Assembly: GCA_947632615.1 (NCBI GenBank) | Contig: CANRPW010000001.1 | Location: 124,001 to 188,000 of the forward strand | DNA length: 64,000 nucleotides | Direction of reading: 5' to 3' | Origin: an uncultured Clostridia bacterium | GTDB taxonomy: Bacteria; Bacillota; Clostridia; Lachnospirales; CAG-274 | Part shown: in pieces, positions 48,246-56,670 of the stretch | Position numbering within the stretch: the stretch's first letter is position 1 | How the letters are laid out: every line of letters begins with the position of its first letter | Translations under genes and position numbers: made by a program | Notes under the pieces: model-generated | What the model was told of the DNA's origin: nothing | Databases searched by the model: none | What the model saw: only the letters and a program-made list of their open reading frames with translations

Positions 48246-49310
48246 ATGAATGACAAGCTCAGAGAAAAGCTTATAGATATAGAGCCTTACGTCCCCGGAG
48301 ACCAGCCAAAGGGAGAGGGCATAATAAAGCTAAATACAAACGAATCGCCATATCCCCCCTCACCGAGAGTGGCAGAGGCTTTAAAAAATATAAACCCCTC
48401 AGAGCTTAAGCTCTACCCCGACTTTGTGTGTACGGAGCTTAAGACTGTTTTGGGCGAAAATTACGGCGTGAATACAAACGAGGTGTTTTTGGGAAACGGC
48501 TCAGATGAGGTTCTGGCACTGTGCTTTAAGGCTTTTTTTAATTCGGACGAGCCCATACTTTTTCCCGATATTACATATTCATTTTACAGCGTGTGGGCGG
48601 AGCTTTTTAAGATACCCTATAAAAGAGTGCCTCTTAAAGATGACTTTACACTTGATGTTGAGGGCTTTTTAAATAAAAACGGCGGTATAGTTATACCAAA
48701 CCCCAATGCGCCCACGGGCATTTATGAGCCTAAATCGGGTATAGAAAAAATAATAAGGGGAAATAAAGACAGCATTGTTATAATAGACGAAGCCTACGTT
48801 GACTTCTCAGAGGAGGGCAGCATAGCAGAGCTTGTACATAAATATGACAATCTTGTGGTGGTTCAGACATATTCCAAGTCAAGAAATCTTGCAGGCATAA
48901 GGTTTGGCTATGCCTTTGCCAACCCGGAGCTTATAGGGGTTTTGGAGGGTGTTAAAAATTCATTCAATTCCTACACAATAAACACAGTCACCAAAACACT
49001 GGCTCTTGAAAGCGGCAAGGACAGAGGCTATTTTGAAATGTGCGTTGAAAATATAAAAAGCACAAAGGCATATCTTATAACCAACCTTAAAGAGCTGGGC
49101 TTTACAGTCTGTCCGTCTTCTTCAAACTTTGTTTTTGCCACAAAGGCTGACACCGACTGCAAGGCGCTTTTTGAATATCTAAGGAGCAAAAACATATATG
49201 TAAGGCGTTTTGATGCACCTAAAATAAGTAATTATCTGAGAATAACAGTTGGCACGGACAGGGAAATTTATGCCCTTACAGAGGCTATTTCCGATTTTCT
49301 TAACAAATAA
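48246..49310 (+). CDS. hisC: Histidinol-phosphate aminotransferase family enzyme
   Basis: PLP-dependent class II aminotransferase, 354 aa, which in histidine synthesis moves an amino group from glutamate to imidazole-acetol phosphate. KLNTNESPYPPSPRVAEAL at the substrate site, VFLGNGSDEVLALCFKAF, NPNAPTGIY, DEAYVDF and the PLP lysine in TYSKSRNLAGIRFGYA are intact. ATG 48246 has GGGAG upstream. No other his gene is near, so a role with other aromatic or phosphorylated substrates (CobD-like included) is possible. Confidence 0.88.
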   Translation: MNDKLREKLIDIEPYVPGDQPKGEGIIKLNTNESPYPPSPRVAEALKNINPSELKLYPDFVCTELKTVLGENYGVNTNEVFLGNGSDEVLALCFKAFFNSDEPILFPDITYSFYSVWAELFKIPYKRVPLKDDFTLDVEGFLNKNGGIVIPNPNAPTGIYEPKSGIEKIIRGNKDSIVIIDEAYVDFSEEGSIAELVHKYDNLVVVQTYSKSRNLAGIRFGYAFANPELIGVLEGVKNSFNSYTINTVTKTLALESGKDRGYFEMCVENIKSTKAYLITNLKELGFTVCPSSSNFVFATKADTDCKALFEYLRSKNIYVRRFDAPKISNYLRITVGTDREIYALTEAISDFLNK

Positions 49311-49312
49311 TA

Positions 49313-49341
49313 TTGTTTTTTACGGCTGTATGATGTATAAT
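49313..49341 (+). promoter_or_regulatory. Sigma-A promoter of the HIT-family gene
   Basis: TTGTTT, 17-base spacer, TATAAT, 32 bases before the ATG. Confidence 0.6.
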
Positions 49342-49373
49342 TAAGTAAATAAGGCTTAAAGGAGGTATTTTTT

Positions 49374-49787
49374 ATGAGCTGTTTATATTGTGACGATAAG
49401 GCAAAGTTAGATTCTCTTATGATACCTATTTGCGATCTGAAGGTTTCAAAATTATATCTTTTCAGAGAGCAGACATATTACGGAAGATGTGTGGTAGCTT
49501 ATAAAGACCACGGCAGAGAGCTTTTCGATTTAAGCGATGAAGAGGTTGCCGAGCTTTTTGCAGACGTTAAGAGAGTAGGGGCTGCTATAAATAAGGCTGT
49601 AAAGCCTGCAAAGGTAAATTACGGTATGTTTTCCGACACACTTCCCCATCTTCATGTACATATCGCTCCCAAGCAGGAGGGCGGTCATACCTTTGGCGGT
49701 ACATTTGAAATGAATGTCAACCCGCCGAAATATCTCACAGATGAAGAATATGAAGTTATCATAAACAAGATCAAAGAGAATTTATAA
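49374..49787 (+). CDS. HIT-family nucleotide hydrolase/transferase
   Basis: 137 aa. The histidine triad HLHVHIAP near residue 87 marks the HIT superfamily, which hydrolyses or transfers nucleotidyl groups. The N-terminal CLYCDD (first of two potential ligands) and the C-terminal YLTDEEYEVIINKIKENL fit. AAAGGAGG upstream. Single gene with its own promoter and terminator; substrate unknown. Confidence 0.9.
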   Translation: MSCLYCDDKAKLDSLMIPICDLKVSKLYLFREQTYYGRCVVAYKDHGRELFDLSDEEVAELFADVKRVGAAINKAVKPAKVNYGMFSDTLPHLHVHIAPKQEGGHTFGGTFEMNVNPPKYLTDEEYEVIINKIKENL

Positions 49788-49801
49788 TATCAAAAATCAC
49801 T

Positions 49802-49831
49802 AAGTCCGATGGTAATTATCGGACTTTTTGG
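49802..49831 (+). terminator. Intrinsic terminator of the HIT-family gene
   Basis: AAGTCCGAT pairs with ATCGGACTT around GGTAATT, followed by TTTGG. Confidence 0.85.
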
Positions 49832-49854
49832 TCTGTAAAAAAGGAATGAGCGGA

Positions 49855-50439
49855 ATGTATATAATAGCAGGACTGGGAAACCCGGGCAGAGAATATAAAT
49901 ATACAAGGCATAATACCGGTTTTGAGGTTATAGATAAGCTGGCATACGACTATAATATAAATGTGAATAAGTCAAAATTTAACGCTATGTGCGGCGAGGG
50001 CTTTATAGGCGGTGAGAAAGTCCTTCTTTTAAAGCCTCTCACATATATGAACCTTAGCGGAACGGCGGTTGCGGCAGCTATGAATTTTTATAAGCTGGAG
50101 CTTGACAAGCTTATAGTGTGTTGTGATGACATCAATCTGCCTGTTGGCTCTGTAAGAATAAGAAGGCAGGGCAGCGACGGGGGTCAGAAGGGCTTAAGAA
50201 ACATAATAGAAGCCCTCGGTGACGACAGATTTTGCAGAGTGAGGGTAGGCGTTGGCGAAAAGCCTGCGGCGATGGATCTTAAAAACTGGGTGTTGTCGGG
50301 GTTTATGCTTGAAGAAAAAGACGACATTGTAAAGGGTATGACCGACGGAGCTGAGGCTGCTTGTATGATAGTAAAGGGCGAAATAAACCAGGCAATGTGT
50401 AAATTTAATAAAAAGAAAAAGGTCAAAGAAGATGAATGA
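49855..50439 (+). CDS. pth: Peptidyl-tRNA hydrolase
   Basis: Releases peptides from stalled peptidyl-tRNA. 194 aa with MYIIAGLGNPGREYKYTRHN (key Asn and His), LLLKPLTYMNLSG and CDDINLPVGSVRIR (catalytic Asp). The loop that is GGHNG in Escherichia coli, with Asn114, here reads GSDGGQKGLRNII. ATG 49855 is the family start, with AAGGA nine bases upstream; ATG 49846 is too close to that site. Overlaps mfd by eight bases, a common pairing. Confidence 0.93.
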   Translation: MYIIAGLGNPGREYKYTRHNTGFEVIDKLAYDYNINVNKSKFNAMCGEGFIGGEKVLLLKPLTYMNLSGTAVAAAMNFYKLELDKLIVCCDDINLPVGSVRIRRQGSDGGQKGLRNIIEALGDDRFCRVRVGVGEKPAAMDLKNWVLSGFMLEEKDDIVKGMTDGAEAACMIVKGEINQAMCKFNKKKKVKEDE

Positions 50440-53400
50440 GTTAAATGCAGTTTTAAGTGCTTCAAAGGCTTATAAAAGACTTTTAGGCGATAGGTCGGGG
50501 CAAAGCTGCGTTACAGGAGCGGCGGATGGACTTAAGCCCCTTATTGTGTCAAGGCTTTGCAGCGAGCAAAATAAAAAGGGAATTATTGTCTGTCAGAACG
50601 AAATAAGGGCGAGAGAATTTTACGATCGCCTTTCTTTAGTGTGCAAAAATGTATATTTATATCCTGCGAAGGATATAGTTTTTTATTCGGCGGATATAAA
50701 GTCCGCAGACATTGTAAAAAGAAGATTTGAAGTTTTGTCGGCTGTCTTTAAAGGAGAAGCCGATTTTATAGTGTTGTCTGTGGAGTCGCTGTTTGACAGG
50801 CTTGTTTTTCCCGAGGTGCTTAATAAAAACATAATAAGGCTTGCCGAGGGTGACGAGATCGACATAGAAGGTCTTGCTTCCAAGCTTGTATTTATGGGCT
50901 ATGAAAGATGCGCACAGGTGGAGGGAGCAGGGCAGTTTTCCGTACGAGGCGGCATTATAGACATATTTTCACCCAATAATATACACCCCATAAGAGTAGA
51001 GCTTTGGGGAGATGAAATAGACACAATAAGAACGGTTGACAATTTTTCTCAGAGGTCTTTGGAGAGGATAAAGGAGTTTGAGATATATCCCTTCAGAGAG
51101 CTTGTATTTTCGGATAAGGAATATAAACGGGCTTTAAGCCTTATAGAAAAGGAAAGCAAGACTGTTTTTGAAAAGCTCAAATTGTATAAGAGCTTTGGCG
51201 GCATAGAAAAATATATAAATTATTTCTATGAAAAAACGGCTTCGATTTTTGACTATATCGACCCGGAAAGCATTGTATTTTTAGACGAATACACAAAAAT
51301 AAATGCCGACTGCGAAATGGTATATGACGAATTTTTAAGAAGTGTCACCGAGAGCATAGAGAGCGGCAAGGCTCTTAAGGGAGAAGCTGAGATAGTGTAT
51401 TCTCCCGAAGAAATTTGGCAGAATGTCGCCTCTTTTAAAAGAGTATATCTTTCTGAATTTTTAGACCTTGAGGGCGAGCACGAGGTAATTGACTTTCATT
51501 CAAAGGCGCGTAAGGGCTTCGGGCGTGATATGCACAGCTTGGGAGAGGAAATAAGGGGATATTTCGCCCGTAAGAAGACGGTAATACTTTTTGCATCCTC
51601 AACACAGGCAATTAAAAATATAGTGTCGGGGCTTACGGAGGAAGGGCTTAGCGCTCAAAGCGGCGAAAGCCCCCGGGCACGGGTGGTAAATATATATAGG
51701 GGCGCACTGCCCTCATTTGAGGACGACAGCTGCGTTGTGCTGAATGAAAGCGGCAACACGGGCAGGCTGAGGAAGAAAAGGCGCAAGGCATATAAAGACA
51801 CCGCAAGGATAACAGGCTTTTCTGATCTTAAGCCGGGAGATTATGTTGTGCATGAAAATCACGGCATAGGTGTATATAAAGGAATAAGCCAGGTTGAAAC
51901 AGACGGGCTTGTGAAAGACTACCTCTGCCTTGAATATGCCAAGGGCGGAAAAATATATGTTAGCGTAAATCAAATGGAGCTTGTGCAGAAATATATAGGC
52001 GGAGATGTATCTAAAATAAAGCTCAACAGCTTAGGCGGCGCATCTTGGGCGAGAGCCAAGGCAAAGGCGCGCACGGCGGTAAAAAAGCTCACCTTCGATC
52101 TTGCCGAGCTTTACGGCAAAAGACAGTTTAAAAGCGGATATGTATATTCAACCGACACGGTTTGGCAGAAGGAATTTGAAGAGGCATTTCCCTATGAGGA
52201 AACAGAGGATCAGCTCGCTGCCATAAACGATGTAAAAAGGGATATGGAAGCCGGCAAGATAATGGACAGACTTATTTGCGGCGATGTTGGCTACGGCAAA
52301 ACGGAAATAGCCTTAAGGGCGGCATTTAAGGCAATAAACGACAGCAAGCAGGCGGCGTTTTTAGTGCCCACTACCATACTTGCAAATCAGCACTATACCA
52401 ATATAAAGGAGAGGTTTAAAGACTATCCTGTGACTATAGAAATGCTCTCAAGGTTCAGGTCGAAAAAAGAGCAAACCGAAACCATAGAGGGGCTTAAAAG
52501 CGGCAAGGTGGATTTTGTAATAGGCACTCACAGGCTGCTTTCCGCCGACATTGAGTTTAAAGACTTGGGGCTTGTAATTGTGGACGAGGAGCAGAGGTTT
52601 GGCGTAGGGCATAAGGAAAAGCTAAAGCGTATGACCGAAAATGTAGATGTGCTTACACTCAGCGCAACACCCATTCCCAGAACTCTCCATATGAGCCTTT
52701 CGGGCATAAGGGATATGAGTATTTTGAATGAGCCTCCCGAGGACAGGCTGCCCGTGCAGACCTATGTTATGGAATACAGCGAGGAAACTGTGAGAACTGC
52801 CATATTAAGAGAGCTTGCAAGGGGAGGTCAGGTGTATTACCTCCACAACAGAGTACAGTCTATAGACGAGGTCGCCGAAAGGCTTGGCGAGATATTGCCC
52901 GAAGCCAAAATAGGCGTAGGTCACGGGCAGATGAACGAGCGCAGTCTTGAAAACGTGCTTACAAGCTTTATTGAAAAGGAAATAAATGTGCTTGTTTGCA
53001 CCACAATTATAGAAACGGGAATGGACATTCAGAATGTGAATACTATTATCGTTGAAGACTCCGACTTTATGGGACTCAGTCAGCTATATCAGCTGAGGGG
53101 CAGAGTAGGGCGCTCCGACAGGCAGGCTTATGCTTATTTTATGTATAAAAAGAATAAGATACCTAACGATGTATCCGAAAAAAGACTCAGAGCCATTAAG
53201 GAATTTACAGAGTTTGGCTCGGGCTTTAAAATTGCCCTCAGAGATCTTGAAATAAGGGGAGCGGGAGACCTTTTAGGCGCTAGCCAGCACGGGCATATGG
53301 ATAAAATAGGCTACGACCTTTACTGCAAAATATTGGAAAAGGCGGTAAGAGAACTCAGGGGCGAAAAGGAAGAAGAAATTTTCGAGACCCTTGTAGACCT

Positions 53401-53821
53401 TAAAGTGAACGCATTTATTCCGTCAACTTATATAGACGATGAAGTCCAAAAGCTGGAAATGTATAAGAAAATTTCTCTTATAATGAGCGAGAAGGATATG
53501 GATGAAGTAGGGGATGAGCTTACCGACAGGTTTGGCGACTACCCGAAGGTTGTTGAAAATCTTATGAAAATAGCCATACTCAAGCAGATGGCGCATAAGC
53601 TTAAAATGGTTTCTGTTATTCAGCGTGAAGACAGCGTTGTTCTTACCTACAAGCAGGATGCCGAGGCAGACACGGAGAAGCTGTTTGACCTTATAAGAGA
53701 AAAGAGCGGCAATATGCAGATAACCACGGCTTCGGCAGGGACATACCTCACATACAAAACAGACGTTAGCGGCTCGGGTATTATAGATGAAATAATAAAT
53801 GTTTTGAATAAACTTGGCTGA
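50432..53821 (+). CDS. mfd: Transcription-repair coupling factor
   Basis: Removes stalled RNA polymerase and recruits UvrA. 1129 aa with a UvrB-like N-terminal module, an RNA polymerase-interacting domain near residue 470 (PGDYVVHENHGIGVYKGI), a RecG-like helicase (ICGDVGYGKTEIALRAAFKA, VDEEQRFGVGHKEKLK, SATPIPRTLHMSLSGIRDM, YQLRGRVGRSDRQAYAY) and a C-terminal TRCF domain. Starts inside pth. Confidence 0.97.
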   Translation: MNELNAVLSASKAYKRLLGDRSGQSCVTGAADGLKPLIVSRLCSEQNKKGIIVCQNEIRAREFYDRLSLVCKNVYLYPAKDIVFYSADIKSADIVKRRFEVLSAVFKGEADFIVLSVESLFDRLVFPEVLNKNIIRLAEGDEIDIEGLASKLVFMGYERCAQVEGAGQFSVRGGIIDIFSPNNIHPIRVELWGDEIDTIRTVDNFSQRSLERIKEFEIYPFRELVFSDKEYKRALSLIEKESKTVFEKLKLYKSFGGIEKYINYFYEKTASIFDYIDPESIVFLDEYTKINADCEMVYDEFLRSVTESIESGKALKGEAEIVYSPEEIWQNVASFKRVYLSEFLDLEGEHEVIDFHSKARKGFGRDMHSLGEEIRGYFARKKTVILFASSTQAIKNIVSGLTEEGLSAQSGESPRARVVNIYRGALPSFEDDSCVVLNESGNTGRLRKKRRKAYKDTARITGFSDLKPGDYVVHENHGIGVYKGISQVETDGLVKDYLCLEYAKGGKIYVSVNQMELVQKYIGGDVSKIKLNSLGGASWARAKAKARTAVKKLTFDLAELYGKRQFKSGYVYSTDTVWQKEFEEAFPYEETEDQLAAINDVKRDMEAGKIMDRLICGDVGYGKTEIALRAAFKAINDSKQAAFLVPTTILANQHYTNIKERFKDYPVTIEMLSRFRSKKEQTETIEGLKSGKVDFVIGTHRLLSADIEFKDLGLVIVDEEQRFGVGHKEKLKRMTENVDVLTLSATPIPRTLHMSLSGIRDMSILNEPPEDRLPVQTYVMEYSEETVRTAILRELARGGQVYYLHNRVQSIDEVAERLGEILPEAKIGVGHGQMNERSLENVLTSFIEKEINVLVCTTIIETGMDIQNVNTIIVEDSDFMGLSQLYQLRGRVGRSDRQAYAYFMYKKNKIPNDVSEKRLRAIKEFTEFGSGFKIALRDLEIRGAGDLLGASQHGHMDKIGYDLYCKILEKAVRELRGEKEEEIFETLVDLKVNAFIPSTYIDDEVQKLEMYKKISLIMSEKDMDEVGDELTDRFGDYPKVVENLMKIAILKQMAHKLKMVSVIQREDSVVLTYKQDAEADTEKLFDLIREKSGNMQITTASAGTYLTYKTDVSGSGIIDEIINVLNKLG

Positions 53822-53838
53822 TATAACGAAATAAGCTA

Positions 53839-53867
53839 TTTACAAATATTGGCACATGATGTATAAT
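53839..53867 (+). promoter_or_regulatory. Sigma-A promoter of the aquaporin gene
   Basis: TTTACA, 17-base spacer, perfect TATAAT, 46 bases before the ATG. Confidence 0.68.
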
Positions 53868-53913
53868 AATTATATATCTATAATACTATTTAATAATAAA
53901 GGAGGAAGGTATT

Positions 53914-54597
53914 ATGTTTAAAAAATGTTTAGCTGAATGTATAGGTACAGCCGTTCTTGTAATATTTGGCTGCGGAGTAGCTATGACAAACGGACTTGGT
54001 GCAGGTTATGTAGGTATTGCTCTTGCGTTTGGTCTTGTAATTGTTGCTATGGCTTACTCAGTAGGTAATGTTTCAGGCTGTCATGTTAATCCTGCTGTTT
54101 CAGTAGGTATGCTCGTAAGCGGCAAAATGTCAGTAAATGACTTTATAGCTTATGTTATCAGCCAGTTTGTAGGAGCTATTATAGGCGCTCTTATTCTTCT
54201 TGCAATATTTGGCTCTAAGGTTGCTGAGCTTGGTATGGGTACAAACGGATTTGGCGAGGCTTCTGCTGCCGGCATCGGCGTTGTTGGTGCGCTTATAGCT
54301 GAGATCATACTTACATGTGTATTCGTATTTGCTATTATTGGCGTAACAAGCAAAGAAAAATTCGGTAACGTTTCCGGAATAGTAATCGGTCTTACACTTA
54401 CACTTGTTCACCTTATGGGTCTTCCCATTACAGGCACATCAGTAAACCCCGCAAGAAGCTTTGGTCCTGCACTTGTACTTGCACTTTCAGGAAACGGCTC
54501 AACAGCTCTTTCACAGGTTTGGGTTTTCATAGTAGCCCCCGTTATAGGAGCAGCTATTGCGGCAGTTCTTTACAAACTTATCGACAACGAACAATAA
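53914..54597 (+). CDS. MIP-family channel, aquaporin type
   Basis: 227 aa with six membrane helices and both pore motifs: GCHVNPAVSVGML and TSVNPARSFGPAL. The second being NPARS, and the short loops, point to an AqpZ-like water channel rather than a glycerol facilitator (whose second motif is usually followed by D). AGGAGG upstream. Monocistronic, with a strong terminator; no glycerol genes are adjacent. Confidence 0.9.
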   Translation: MFKKCLAECIGTAVLVIFGCGVAMTNGLGAGYVGIALAFGLVIVAMAYSVGNVSGCHVNPAVSVGMLVSGKMSVNDFIAYVISQFVGAIIGALILLAIFGSKVAELGMGTNGFGEASAAGIGVVGALIAEIILTCVFVFAIIGVTSKEKFGNVSGIVIGLTLTLVHLMGLPITGTSVNPARSFGPALVLALSGNGSTALSQVWVFIVAPVIGAAIAAVLYKLIDNEQ

Positions 54598-54602
54598 AAA
54601 TC

Positions 54603-54632
54603 AAAGCCTCCCTTAACCGGGAGGTTTTTTTT
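54603..54632 (+). terminator. Intrinsic terminator of the aquaporin gene
   Basis: CCTCCC-TTAACC-GGGAGG followed by TTTTTTTT. Confidence 0.92.
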
Positions 54633-54848
54633 ACTTACAAACTTACCGTGCGCCTGTATAAAAATCGGAGGGCTGGCCGAACTTTTCGCATAACAACGCC
54701 CTTAGGCGTTATTATGCGAAAAGTCCGACCCGCGGGGCAAGCAGCCAAAGGGAGCGGCGAAGCCGCTCCCTTTGGCTGCTTGCCCCGCGGGTCGGGGTAG
54801 AGGGAGCATAATCCTTGGCAGAGCCAAGGATTATGCTCCCTCTACCCC
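54633..54848. repeat. Palindromic element I, three hairpins
   Basis: After ACTTACAAACTTACC: short hairpin with a 20 bp stem and one C-A mismatch (ACTTTTCGCATAACAACGCC, 54681-54724), long hairpin with a 34 bp perfect stem starting CCGACCCGCGGGGCAAGC (54725-54795, loop GAA), and a third hairpin with a 26 bp perfect stem starting GGGGTAGAGGGAGCATAATC (54794-54848, loop AGA). It is the first of two tandem copies. Confidence 0.95.
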
Positions 54849-54918
54849 GGGCAACAATATTTGTCTATGACGGGTAAAGACCTGTAAAATTTGTTATGTC
54901 TTCCGTAGTAATGAGGAT

Positions 54919-55083
54919 ACTTACAAACTTACCGGGCGCCTGTATAAAAACCTAAGGGCTGGCCGAACTTTTCGCATAACAACGCCTTTAGGCGTTATTA
55001 TGCGAAAAGTCCGCCCATCGGGGGCAATCAGCCAAAGGGAGCAGCGAAGCTGCTCCCTTTGGCTGATTGCCCCCGATGGGCGG
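54919..55083. repeat. Palindromic element J, tandem copy of element I
   Basis: Repeats element I 286 bases downstream from ACTTACAAACTTACC on: the short hairpin at 54967-55010 with the same C-A mismatch, and a 35 bp perfect stem starting CCGCCCATCGGGGGCAATC at 55011-55083, loop GAA. The third hairpin is cut short after GGGGTAGGGGAGCATAATA. Differences from I in the long stem are matched on the other arm. Confidence 0.95.
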
Positions 55084-55249
55084 GGTAGGGGAGCATAATA
55101 CTTTTTTCGGTGCCGCTATGATGCTCTCTGCCGTTTGTTCAGCAGGGCTTCTGACGGGGCTGCATTTTTAGTGAGTGCCATTGTTTTGATGATAGAAAGA
55201 AAGAGATCCGGCTATATGTAATAAGAATGTAAAAATAACAATTATTATC

Positions 55250-55278
55250 TTGACATGGTGATTTTAATTGGTTATAAT
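55250..55278 (+). promoter_or_regulatory. Sigma-A promoter of pheS-pheT
   Basis: Perfect TTGACA, 17-base spacer, perfect TATAAT, followed by the T-box leader. Confidence 0.8.
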
Positions 55279-55317
55279 TAAGGATACATTGAGGTTTTTC
55301 CTTAATTTATTTTTAAA

Positions 55318-55556
55318 GGCTGAGAAAACGAGAGTAGCGGCTTACAAGTAAAAGAGATGAGGTGTCGTTGGCTGAGAGCGCCTCTTACAAAACGGAGCTT
55401 GTGAATTTCACGTTGGAGCTTTTTTCCTGAAAGATATGCCGAGTAGGGAAAAACGGGCAGTTTCCGTTAAAGACTGTAAAGTGCAGACATATTGTCTGAA
55501 AATGGGTGGTACCGCGATAGCTTCGTCCCTTTGTGTGGACTGAGCTTTTTTTTATT
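55318..55556 (+). promoter_or_regulatory. T-box riboswitch responding to tRNA-Phe
   Basis: Leader RNA that senses uncharged tRNA and opens expression. The T-box sequence TGGTACCGCG is at 55507-55516. Stem I carries the AGAGTAG-type bulge near 55330 and a specifier loop GAATTTCACG with a UUC codon at 55407-55409, matching phenylalanine and the pheS-pheT genes downstream. The terminator stem AGCTTCGTCC/GGACTGAGCT with T8 lies at 55519-55554, overlapping the antiterminator. Confidence 0.93.
55519..55554 (+). terminator. T-box terminator
   Basis: AGCTTCGTCC and GGACTGAGCT pair around CTTTGTGT, then TTTTTTTT. Mutually exclusive with the antiterminator that contains the T-box sequence. Confidence 0.88.
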
Positions 55557-55618
55557 TTAAAATAAAGGAAGCCTGTATGACTTAAGACGAGGTTTCCTAA
55601 AGAAAGGAAAGTTTTTAA

Positions 55619-56644
55619 ATGAAAGACAAATTGATGGAGGTCAAGCAAAGGGCAGCCGAAAGCCTGGGAGAAATATCCAATCTTAATCAGCTTGAGGAGC
55701 TTCGTGTAAAGCTGCTTGGCAAAAAGGGCGAGCTTACATCTCTTATGAAGGGTATGGGAAAGCTCTCAAAGGAGGAAAGACCTGTTATAGGTCAGCTTGC
55801 CAATGAGGTAAGAACTTATATAGAGGGCGAGCTTGCGCACGCTAAGCTTCACCTTGAAGAAAAGGCTCTTGACCTTAAGCTCAAATCAGAAAAAATAGAC
55901 GTTACTATGCCGGGCAAAACTCCTGCTTACGGACACAGACATCCTATGAATATAGTAATCGAAGACATAAAGAGAATATTTATAGGTATGGGCTATGAAA
56001 TAGCAGAAGGTCCTGAAATAGAGGATGCTTATTATAACTTTACTGCGCTTAATATCCCTGAGGGACATACTGCAAGAGATGAGCAGGACACATTTTATGT
56101 TGAGGGCTTAGGCAACTTCCTTTTAAGAACCCAGACTTCACCTATGCAGGTAAGAGTTATGGAAAACAGAAAGCCTCCCATCAGAATAATTGCTCCGGGA
56201 CGTGTTTATAGGTCTGACGAGGTAGATGCTACCCATTCACCTATATTCCATCAGCTTGAAGGTCTTGTTATAGACAAGGGTATCACAATGGGCGACCTTA
56301 AGGGAGCTTTAGAGGTATTTGCAAAGCAGCTTTTCGGCGAGGACACAAAGGTTCGCTTCCGTCCTCATCACTTCCCATTTACAGAGCCATCCGCAGAAAT
56401 GGATGCAACCTGCTTTGGCTGCGGCGGCAAGGGCTGTCGTATATGTAAGGACAGCGGCTGGATAGAAATGCTTGGCTGCGGTATGGTACATCCCAAGGTG
56501 CTTGAAATGTCAGGAATTGACCCTAAGGTTTATTCGGGCTTTGCCTTCGGTATGGGACTTGAACGTGTAACCATGCAAAGATATGGCATAAACGATTTGA
56601 GGCTGCTGTTTGAAAATGATGCTAAGTTTTTAAGACAGTTTTAA
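55619..56644 (+). CDS. pheS: Phenylalanyl-tRNA synthetase alpha subunit
   Basis: Catalytic subunit charging tRNA-Phe. 341 aa: N-terminal coiled coil (residues 1-85), then motif 2 [34 protein letters not shown], a cysteine cluster typical of the family ([12 protein letters not shown]) and motif 3 [26 protein letters not shown] upstream of the ATG. Forms an operon with pheT, 26 bases downstream, under the T-box. Confidence 0.97.
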   Translation: MKDKLMEVKQRAAESLGEISNLNQLEELRVKLLGKKGELTSLMKGMGKLSKEERPVIGQLANEVRTYIEGELAHAKLHLEEKALDLKLKSEKIDVTMPGKTPAYGHRHPMNIVIEDIKRIFIGMGYEIAEGPEIEDAYYNFTALNIPEGHTARDEQDTFYVEGLGNFLLRTQTSPMQVRVMENRKPPIRIIAPGRVYRSDEVDATHSPIFHQLEGLVIDKGITMGDLKGALEVFAKQLFGEDTKVRFRPHHFPFTEPSAEMDATCFGCGGKGCRICKDSGWIEMLGCGMVHPKVLEMSGIDPKVYSGFAFGMGLERVTMQRYGINDLRLLFENDAKFLRQF

Positions 56645-56670
56645 TAAGGCCGTATTAAGGAGGAATAACA

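Noticed and set aside
54519..54800. 93-codon frame across the aquaporin end and element I
   Set aside because: Starts inside the aquaporin gene in another frame, crosses its terminator and ends in a palindrome.
54633..55083. CRISPR array or direct-repeat locus
   Set aside because: Only two copies, each made of inverted repeats, no regular spacers and no cas genes.
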